This document shows, piece after piece, positions 13,921-18,996 of a stretch of DNA of 18,996 bases. A program made the translations under genes and the position numbers. Position 1 is the stretch's first letter, and each line of letters begins with the position of its first letter. The DNA is from Candidatus Pacearchaeota archaeon (GTDB taxonomy: Archaea > Nanobdellota > Nanobdellia > Pacearchaeales > GW2011-AR1). The notes below the pieces were generated by a model. The model was not told the DNA's origin, did not search any database, and saw nothing but the letters and a program-made list of their open reading frames with translations. The stretch is taken from the NCBI GenBank assembly GCA_023140635.1, contig JAGLLG010000016.1:1-18996 (forward strand). The letters run 5' to 3'.

Positions 13921-14685
13921 TCAAATATTCACTTTCTCTTCCAGACCCTCGGCATCACTCTTAACATTTCCGAAACTCTCAAAGGCTACCCGAAAAAAGT
14001 CATAAGCGACCCCGGCCGCACGATCAGAATCCGCCCCACCGCCAAGCCTGTTAAGAAGCCCAAAATTCAAGACGCCTTTATCACTAACCTCAGGTAAATA
14101 TTGACCCATCATATTCTTATAGCCATATACACTTTTCCCTAATTCAAATGTTCTCCCGATAATTTCTGCAACTTCGTCTTTAGATCTTGCAAATTTATTA
14201 TCAACATAATCTGGATGTCCTAACTTTGTTAAGAGCAACTTGTGATTCATAGCTTCACTTTCAGTCAAAGATCTATCAAGAATCAATCCATTTCTTCGAA
14301 GAATATAAACTCCACTCCCTTCTAATTTTTCCCATCTGTCATCAACATCCAACTTAACTCTAAAATTAACCAAAACCTCTCCTGGATTGAATAAATCTAA
14401 ACCAAATCTTGCAACTTCTGTTAATGTTTTACTCCCAGTTTCATAAGGCAAAATAACTTTCACATCCTTTCCTTTTGTTGCTGATAAAGTTGAAGTGTAC
14501 CAAACATTATCTATTATTTGTGGAGCGTTTCCAAAATTCCTAACACCTAAAAGTCTTATATCTGCTTCTGAAGGAATGTAACCTTCCCCTTTTTCCCATC
14601 TTGTTAAAAGTGCTGGAGCCTTGTCCACATTTCTACCTTGATGAATTTCTATTGCTCTCCTATTTTCTAATTGAATGTTATCCAT
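13921..14685 (-). CDS. Uncharacterised protein, 254 aa
   Basis: Not recognised. A soluble alpha/beta-looking protein without signal peptide or membrane span. A polar N-terminal region (MDNIQLENRRAIEIHQGRNV, then LLTRWEKGEGYIPSEADIRLLG) is followed by a stranded core (VWYTSTLSATKGKDVKVILPYET; GEVLVNFRVKLDVDDRWEKLEGSGVYILRRNG) and a helical C-terminus with GLLNRLGGGADSDRAAGVAYDFF. The reading frame is open 17 codons further upstream (to 14736), but those codons lie in the AT-rich promoter. A TATA box centred 26 nt before 14685 points to the internal ATG as the start. It is the last gene of the minus-strand accessory block and is flanked by GC-rich elements R1 and R2. Function and partner are unknown. 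Confidence 0.7.
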   Translation of the reverse strand: MDNIQLENRRAIEIHQGRNVDKAPALLTRWEKGEGYIPSEADIRLLGVRNFGNAPQIIDNVWYTSTLSATKGKDVKVILPYETGSKTLTEVARFGLDLFNPGEVLVNFRVKLDVDDRWEKLEGSGVYILRRNGLILDRSLTESEAMNHKLLLTKLGHPDYVDNKFARSKDEVAEIIGRTFELGKSVYGYKNMMGQYLPEVSDKGVLNFGLLNRLGGGADSDRAAGVAYDFFRVAFESFGNVKSDAEGLEEKVNI

Positions 14686-14707
14686 AATTTTTTTTAGAAA
14701 TTTATAG

Positions 14708-14715
14708 TTTAAATA
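14708..14715 (-). promoter_or_regulatory. TATA box that decides the start of the 254-aa protein
   Basis: TATTTAAA on the minus strand is centred about 26 nt before the ATG at 14685. Nothing similar precedes the upstream ATG at 14736. Confidence 0.5.
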
Positions 14716-14744
14716 ATTTATTGGTCTATAATACATATGTTATT

Positions 14745-14837
14745 AACTACGGTCACCACCCCTCGATGTACCACACTATGCAGACGCCCCCACCGTGAAA
14801 CAGGGGTCTTTTGGGGAGTGATGAGTGGACTTTTTAT
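14745..14837 (+). ncRNA. GC-rich element R2, candidate structured RNA
   Basis: A GC-rich segment with several base-pairing options. A bulged hairpin AGA/CCCC (82-84, 87-90 of 147xx) pairs with GGGG/TCT (14803-14809). Alternatively, ACGGT (14749-14753) pairs with ACCGT (14792-14796) while ACCCCT (14758-14763) pairs with AGGGGT (14802-14807), a pseudoknot. The two folds exclude each other. It ends GTGATGAGTGGAC followed by TTTTTATTT, a plausible plus-strand terminator. A plus-strand TATA-like CTATAATA lies at about 14726-14733. It is related to R1. Confidence 0.4.
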
Positions 14838-14842
14838 TTAGA

Positions 14843-16183
14843 TTATCTTTCATTCATCTTTCCAAAACCTGGAATTTCAAAATTATATATGTCGTCATAA
14901 TGATTCAACACTCTTCTTACTAAAGAATTAGTATTCTTGTTTCTTGAAGGAAACTTCCGAATCTCTTCAATAGTCTCAACAGGATTTTCATTAAACTTAA
15001 CTTTATATTGGTCCCTCATAACCATAAATAGAAGGTCTTCAAGATTACGTCTTATTTCTATTTCCATTGGAGGGAGGAAATCAAAATCACTCATTATATG
15101 CCCAAAACTATAAGGACTTAGGGCAGAAGTTATTTTTTTAACAGCCTTTGGGAGCATCTTCGCGAGATTAGCTTGAGATGGAAATCTTTCTGGACAAAGT
15201 TTAAACAGTAAGGCGGCTACATCTCCAACATATCCATTTGCATTCGAAAGCAAAGCAATTTTTTTAATTGGTTCATTTTCTTCTAAGAACTTTTGAAGTT
15301 GTTCTTCTGAGTGAATTTTAACACTACCCCTTAAGAAAGGAAAATCAGAAAGCCATCTATGATAAGCGCCCTTAGTATACCAAGACTTTTCCTCTGGATC
15401 CCCACTCCGAATCAAACTAGTATATCTTCTTTTTTCATAATCTCTTTCTATTCCGTGTTGTTTCCAGCTTTCTTGATCTTTCCATTTTAATGGAAAGATT
15501 TTTCTATTGAAATTAAAATCGGAAAGCCATTTACGTCTACACCCCTTAATATACCAAGATCTTTCACTTGAGTTTTTACTTTTACATAAACTACCCGGGT
15601 TTCTTTTTTCATAGTCTTGTTCTATTCCGTGTTGTTTCCAGCTTTCTTGATCTTTCCATTTTGAGTGGAAAATCTTAAAATTAAAATCAGAAAGCCATCC
15701 ACTTCTACAGCCAAGACCGTACCAAGACCTTTCATTTGGATCCTTGCTTTTATTTAAACTTTTAGAGTTTCTTTTTTCATAGTCTTGTTCTATTCCGTGT
15801 TGTTTCCAGCTTTCTTGATCTTTCCATTTTAATGGAAAGATTTTTCTATTGAAATTAAAATTAGGGGCCCATTTACTACGAGAACCTTTCTTATACCAGG
15901 ATCTTTCATTCAAGTCCTCACTAGATTCTAGACTTCGAGGGTTTCTTTTTTCATAATCTCTTTCTATTCCGTGTTGTTTCCAGCTTTCTTGATCTGGCCA
16001 CCTTTCAAGTGAAGCAAAACTAAACTTCGAAAGCCACTTCTTATAACTGCCATGGTGATACCAAGATCTCTCATTTAGATTTTTGCTTTTACTCAGGCTC
16101 ATAGGGTTTCTTTTTTCATAATCTCTTTCTATTCCGTGTTGTTTCCAGCTTTCTTGATCTTTCCATATTGATTTGCTTCCCAT
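14843..16183 (-). CDS. Five-repeat basic/aromatic protein, translationally coupled to the SNF2-methyltransferase
   Basis: Not assigned to a named family. From ATG 16183 the 446-aa protein has five tandem units beginning at Trp 7, 62, 120, 176 and 234 (55-58 residues each). Each carries DQESWKQHGIE, DYEKR, SL-x-x-S, ERSWY or EKSWY, a basic G-x-R/Y-x-x-W step and usually LSDF-x-F. The units are basic and Trp/Tyr-rich, as expected of a nucleic-acid-binding repeat. The remaining 155 residues are a helical domain (LLSNANGYVGDVAALLFKLCPERFPSQANLAKML; IEIRRNLEDLLFMVMRDQYKVKF). Its start overlaps the upstream stop as TGATG and has AGGAGG five bases before, so it is made together with the SNF2 protein. 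A GTG one codon earlier is only 2 nt from the Shine-Dalgarno. DNA or RNA recognition for the helicase is an inference. Confidence 0.75.
   Translation of the reverse strand: MGSKSIWKDQESWKQHGIERDYEKRNPMSLSKSKNLNERSWYHHGSYKKWLSKFSFASLERWPDQESWKQHGIERDYEKRNPRSLESSEDLNERSWYKKGSRSKWAPNFNFNRKIFPLKWKDQESWKQHGIEQDYEKRNSKSLNKSKDPNERSWYGLGCRSGWLSDFNFKIFHSKWKDQESWKQHGIEQDYEKRNPGSLCKSKNSSERSWYIKGCRRKWLSDFNFNRKIFPLKWKDQESWKQHGIERDYEKRRYTSLIRSGDPEEKSWYTKGAYHRWLSDFPFLRGSVKIHSEEQLQKFLEENEPIKKIALLSNANGYVGDVAALLFKLCPERFPSQANLAKMLPKAVKKITSALSPYSFGHIMSDFDFLPPMEIEIRRNLEDLLFMVMRDQYKVKFNENPVETIEEIRKFPSRNKNTNSLVRRVLNHYDDIYNFEIPGFGKMNER
15430..16170 (-). repeat. Five tandem in-frame repeats, 165-174 bp period
   Basis: The string TTCCGTGTTG recurs (plus strand) at 15451, 15625, 15793, 15967 and 16132, giving spacings of 174, 168, 174 and 165 bp. 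About 55-60 bp around each anchor are almost identical in DNA, including third codon positions, while the sequence between anchors has diverged. Units anchored at 15451 and 15793 share a longer identical stretch past the anchor. Confidence 0.9.
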
Positions 16184-18318
16184 CACTTCCTCCTAGGGTC
16201 TCCCTTCCAAGAGAGATCATGAAGTTTATTTGTTAAAGAGTCATGAGTTTTTTGTAAAACATAAAAATCTATTTTTGAAGGGCCTACTTCTTTTTGGTGA
16301 TCCTTTATACTAAATCCATAATCTGAAGCTGCATTCTCGAAGCCAGTTTCATCTTTTTTATCCATATAATTTTTTGGAATTGTTATAACTGAATATCCTC
16401 CATCTCTAAGAACCCTCGACATTTCCTTAAGTGAACGAGCTCTTTCCTTAGTAGGTTCTGCCATTTGATAAGAAAGTGAACAAACAGTAAGATCTGCAGT
16501 ATCTTTTTCAAGTGGCAATTTATCCATATTCCCAACCATTAAATTATTTTTTGGATAAAGCTTTTTCCCAACCTCAATCATATCAGGACTTATATCAATC
16601 CCAATAGTAGGTTCATCTAAATGGAACCCCAACATACCAGGACCACAACCGATATCCACCTTTCTCTTGAGTGCCCCTTCTTTCTCCTCAATCTTCTTAA
16701 TTATTGGGATATAAATCTTAGATGCATTTTTTGTCATGTTGAAATTTGGATAAATCTCTGAGATATATTTTGAATTTTCAGAAAACTTCTCGATTTTTTT
16801 AGATGCTCTTTCTCCACCAATGCCCCTCCATTTCAAATAATACTGGAGGATATATTTATTTGGGGAATCCGTAGCCATCTTAATAGTAGAAACCTTCGTG
16901 ACACTATCAAAATTTCTAAGATCCTCTCTGGACATTTGAATCCCTTTAAGAAAATAAGAAGCAACTTCTTCCTTGCTATCTACCATACCAATTAGTGCAC
17001 TATCTAAAGATTGTTGAGGTCCGGGAATTGTCGTACAAAGAGTGTAAATATCCAACTTATCTTTTTTAATCTCTCCGGGCCTGTGGCTTCTCTTCCATCT
17101 CTGATTCCTTTCTGCAGGAGTATAAGGAATTGTTAGATCAACAATTGCAGTGGCAGCAGTCAAATCTACCCCTTCATTCATTGCACTGGTAGCTATCAAA
17201 ACCTTTGTCTTGGGATCTCTCTGGAATTCAAGTCTTGCCGCCTCCCTTTTTCCTCCTCCAGCCGTTACATCTCCTGTAATTTTGATTGCCCTATGAGCTT
17301 TATATCTCTCTGTAAGATTATCTACTACTCCTGTCTTCAGATTACTGAATATCAAAACCTTTCCCTTTCCATCCTTTCGGCTAACTTCTTTTTCAACAAT
17401 ATCATCAAGAGCTGCATATTTGTCAGAAATACTTTTACCTCTTGAAGTTCTGGGTAGTGAACTATCGATCAAAAAAGGATCCAAAGTAGCTTTTGCTAAA
17501 TTCATAATCTTCCTACCAATAGGCATCTCTTCTCCGACAACACTAAGATAAGTTTCAAGATGTCTTCCAGACAAAGGAATTTCTATTTTATGATTCTTCA
17601 CTTGAGGTATTTGTTCACTAAGATAGTCTCCTGCTTCTCTTCTAAGCATCTTCTTATGAAATAGTTCCTTAACAATCTGAGGATTAGAAAGGTATAACTG
17701 TGTAAATTTTTGTCTAGCAATTTTTAAGTTACTGTTATCATCGATACCCTCTGATGGGTCGAAAGGATACTCACTAGGATCGAGCATAGACATGAGAACA
17801 TAAAGATCAGAAACAGTATTCGGAATCGGAGTTCCAGATAACAAAGAAGCGTAATCTGCCTGATCGACTAAAGTTTTGAGAGCACGAGTTCTTAAGGCTG
17901 CAGGATTCTTCGCGTTATGTACTTCATCTGCAATAACATGATGAAATCCTATTTTTCTAAGCTTGTCTCCTAAATCATCACCCAAACAAGACATAAGTGG
18001 ATAAGAAATTATATTCCATGTAGATTGCTTAACCTTTCCGAAACTCTCTTTGAAATTATTAGAATGAATAACATTTATATCCCCTCCAGGATAAGACCAT
18101 TTATTCAATTCATTTGCCCAATGTTCTCTTACCGAAGTTGGACACACAATCAGCGTCCTCAAATTTTTCTTTTTCTCTCTAAATTTACTATTCGCAAAAA
18201 TAGCTTGCGCTGTCTTAAACATCCCCATATCATCCGCTAAAAGGAACCTTTTTTCACTATACAATTTATATGCCCCTTCGTATTGAAATGGGTGCAATTT
18301 TATGTTATTTTTTTTCAT
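16183..18318 (-). CDS. SNF2-like helicase fused to a class I SAM methyltransferase
   Basis: A 711-aa two-part protein. Residues 1-450 are a SNF2/SF2 ATPase: LLADDMGMFKTAQAI (motif I, 27-40), LIVCPTSVREHW (Ia), DEVHNAKNP (motif II, 131-139), LLSGTPIPN (III, 159-167), KVLIFSNLKTGV (IV), LIATSAMNEGVDL (V) and QRWKRSHRPGE (VI, 406-416). Motif I reads GMFKT instead of the usual GLGKT; Lys35 and Thr36 remain. Residues about 550-655 are a methyltransferase: VDIGCGPG (554-561), IGIDIS (573-578), GNMDKLPL and LTVCSLSYQM, ending LRDGGYSVITIPK. It has no N/D-PP-Y/F motif, so it resembles Methyltransf_11 enzymes rather than DNA adenine/cytosine N-methylases. SNF2 enzymes move along duplex nucleic acid or strip bound proteins; the methyl acceptor is unknown. 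A TATA box gives a leader of about 31 nt. The stop overlaps the start of the repeat protein, which suggests one operon and function. Confidence 0.85.
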   Translation of the reverse strand: MKKNNIKLHPFQYEGAYKLYSEKRFLLADDMGMFKTAQAIFANSKFREKKKNLRTLIVCPTSVREHWANELNKWSYPGGDINVIHSNNFKESFGKVKQSTWNIISYPLMSCLGDDLGDKLRKIGFHHVIADEVHNAKNPAALRTRALKTLVDQADYASLLSGTPIPNTVSDLYVLMSMLDPSEYPFDPSEGIDDNSNLKIARQKFTQLYLSNPQIVKELFHKKMLRREAGDYLSEQIPQVKNHKIEIPLSGRHLETYLSVVGEEMPIGRKIMNLAKATLDPFLIDSSLPRTSRGKSISDKYAALDDIVEKEVSRKDGKGKVLIFSNLKTGVVDNLTERYKAHRAIKITGDVTAGGGKREAARLEFQRDPKTKVLIATSAMNEGVDLTAATAIVDLTIPYTPAERNQRWKRSHRPGEIKKDKLDIYTLCTTIPGPQQSLDSALIGMVDSKEEVASYFLKGIQMSREDLRNFDSVTKVSTIKMATDSPNKYILQYYLKWRGIGGERASKKIEKFSENSKYISEIYPNFNMTKNASKIYIPIIKKIEEKEGALKRKVDIGCGPGMLGFHLDEPTIGIDISPDMIEVGKKLYPKNNLMVGNMDKLPLEKDTADLTVCSLSYQMAEPTKERARSLKEMSRVLRDGGYSVITIPKNYMDKKDETGFENAASDYGFSIKDHQKEVGPSKIDFYVLQKTHDSLTNKLHDLSWKGDPRRK
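16189..16194 (-). promoter_or_regulatory. Shine-Dalgarno inside the SNF2 3' end
   Basis: AGGAGG lies 5 nt before the ATG at 16183 and 2 nt before an in-frame GTG. Spacing favours the ATG and indicates coupled translation of the repeat protein with the upstream gene. Confidence 0.75.
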
Positions 18319-18370
18319 TTTACATTTTGGATGCTTGGAGTATTACGTCAAAAAGAGAAAGAATATCGCA

Positions 18371-18380
18371 ATTTATAAAT
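18371..18380 (-). promoter_or_regulatory. TATA box of the SNF2-repeat protein operon
   Basis: ATTTATAAAT is centred about 57 nt before the ATG at 18318, predicting a leader of about 31 nt. An in-frame TAA just inside this leader excludes a longer protein. Confidence 0.5.
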
Positions 18381-18420
18381 CTTTTTAGTGTTACTACTTT
18401 AAAGAAACATCCAATAAGAT

Positions 18421-18822
18421 TTATATTAAACTATAGGACCCCTCAGAAAAATTCGTTTCTAATTCAACTTGACGGTCCAAACCAACTTTCTCTTCCCTGA
18501 TTGGAATTTTTCTTGCTTCTAAAAAACTTCTCACTTCTTTGTAAGGTTGAGAATCTTCAATTAAACATTCTATTGGAAGACCACATCCCGCGATTACTGC
18601 ATCAGGATTTTTTAGTTTAAGTTGAGATAAGATGTCACAAAGAGAACTTTCAATTCCTTTATCCTGCCAATGCGCCAACACTCCTTGTCTATCCGCATTA
18701 CTATAAATCAATAATCCTGCACACTCCAATAAAGGTGAAGTTTTCGCAAGATCTCCTTGTCTACCAATAAATATCTGATTTTCTTCAACTACCCTATAAT
18801 TATTATTTTGTAGTTCCATCAT
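18421..18822 (-). CDS. CheD-like protein (putative glutamine deamidase), orphan
   Basis: A 133-aa protein that fits the CheD fold. The N-terminal strand region IFIGRQGDLAKTSP leads to ECAGLLIYSNADRQGVLAHW (33-52), where Thr28, Cys34 and His51 have the spacing of the Thr-Cys-His catalytic set of CheD (Thr six before the Cys, His seventeen after). NPDAVIAGCGLPIE corresponds to the FGGA region, and the C-terminal VGLDRQVELETNFSEGSYSL to the D-GG-x-x-GR-x-V-x-x-x-x-TG end. CheD deamidates glutamines of chemoreceptors. No chemotaxis gene is present here, so the target must be something else or lie elsewhere. Two Met codons start the frame and either could be used. It precedes the SNF2 operon, separated by that operon's promoter. 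Assignment rests on motif spacing only. Confidence 0.6.
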   Translation of the reverse strand: MMELQNNNYRVVEENQIFIGRQGDLAKTSPLLECAGLLIYSNADRQGVLAHWQDKGIESSLCDILSQLKLKNPDAVIAGCGLPIECLIEDSQPYKEVRSFLEARKIPIREEKVGLDRQVELETNFSEGSYSLI

Positions 18823-18968
18823 TTTCTGTAAAAAGGGATAAAGATTACAACTTTTAAGTCTTTCATAAAACCGAGTCTTTTGAAATGGTCAAGAAGATGC
18901 TATCCTCCCACCAGTTGACTGATAGAATATCTCATTTTAGGTATGCAATTTTTAATCTATTTTTTGTT

Positions 18969-18996
18969 AATTTATTGACGCTGTTGGACTTTATAA
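18969..18996 (+). repeat. Conserved short repeat, copy C, at the window end
   Basis: The last 26 bases repeat copy B with a single difference, again preceded by a T-rich stretch. The window stops inside the TATA-like part, so what follows is not visible. Confidence 0.75.

Noticed and set aside
14686..14736. N-terminal extension of the 254-aa protein from the ATG at 14736.
   Set aside because: The extra 17 codons overlap the AT-rich TATA region that is correctly spaced for the ATG at 14685, and no promoter or Shine-Dalgarno precedes 14736.
14811..14830. C/D-box guide RNA because of GTGATGA in R2.
   Set aside because: The C-like box is near the 3' end, and no CTGA D or D' box lies at the required distance.
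15430..16170. CRISPR array.
   Set aside because: The repeats are in frame within a coding sequence, the interval sequences are homologous to each other rather than unique spacers, and the period (165-174 bp) is too long.
16183..18318. Type I or DISARM-type restriction-modification gene.
   Set aside because: The methyltransferase part lacks the N/D-PP-Y/F DNA methylase motif, and no nuclease, specificity subunit or drmA/drmB-like gene is present in the window.
18885..18996. Open plus-strand frame MVKKMLSSHQLTDRISHF... running off the right edge through repeat copy C.
   Set aside because: The same repeat in copies A and B is interrupted by stops upstream or lies in non-coding sequence, no promoter at the correct distance is clear, and the composition follows the AT-rich spacer. 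It cannot be excluded because it is open at the edge.

Overview
The window looks like chromosomal DNA of a small-genome archaeon of the DPANN type, closest in style to Pacearchaeota or Woesearchaeota. The evidence is a thermosome, an archaeal TruD, TATA-box promoters placed almost uniformly 23-27 nt before the start codon (leaderless transcripts), an AT-rich genome, and several surface proteins of a type I associate with DPANN archaea ('ITGFA'-like motifs beside membrane anchors). The placement is an inference from gene content and style; no marker gene was compared with a database.

Layout. 1-642: the 5' part of a DEAD-box RNA helicase running off the left edge, then an intergenic stretch with hairpins and copy A of a short repeat. 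643-5070: a secreted subtilisin-like protease and two divergently transcribed, membrane-anchored surface proteins. 5173-10697: a bactofilin-like beta-helix protein, TruD, a large membrane protein, a conserved hypothetical, a Cys-nucleophile alpha/beta hydrolase, a CBS/zinc-ribbon protein and an AAA_28-type P-loop ATPase. 10795-12821: the thermosome and a small hypothetical. 12822-18996: copy B of the repeat, a TrmH/SpoU methyltransferase, then an accessory-looking block read entirely on the minus strand: a CheD-like protein, a SNF2 helicase fused to a class I methyltransferase, a five-repeat protein translationally coupled to it, and an unrecognised 254-aa protein. Copy C of the repeat is the last thing in the window.

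The most interesting part is 13.7-18.9 kb. A SNF2-like ATPase with an altered Walker A motif is fused to a SAM-dependent methyltransferase of the small-molecule/RNA/protein type and overlaps, as TGATG with a strong Shine-Dalgarno, a protein made of five near-identical 55-58 residue basic/aromatic repeats. This pair, together with an orphan CheD-like deamidase and two related GC-rich intergenic elements (R1 and R2, each ending near GTGGAC plus a T-rich tract), lies between two direct copies of a conserved sequence (core TGACGCTGTTGGACTTT). A third, inverted copy sits at about 0.5 kb. The block could be a mobile or defence-type island, and the repeat could be a conserved small-RNA promoter or an attachment site; neither function is demonstrated.

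Most remaining genes look like ordinary single-gene transcription units. No tRNA, rRNA, CRISPR array, transposase or integrase was recognised.
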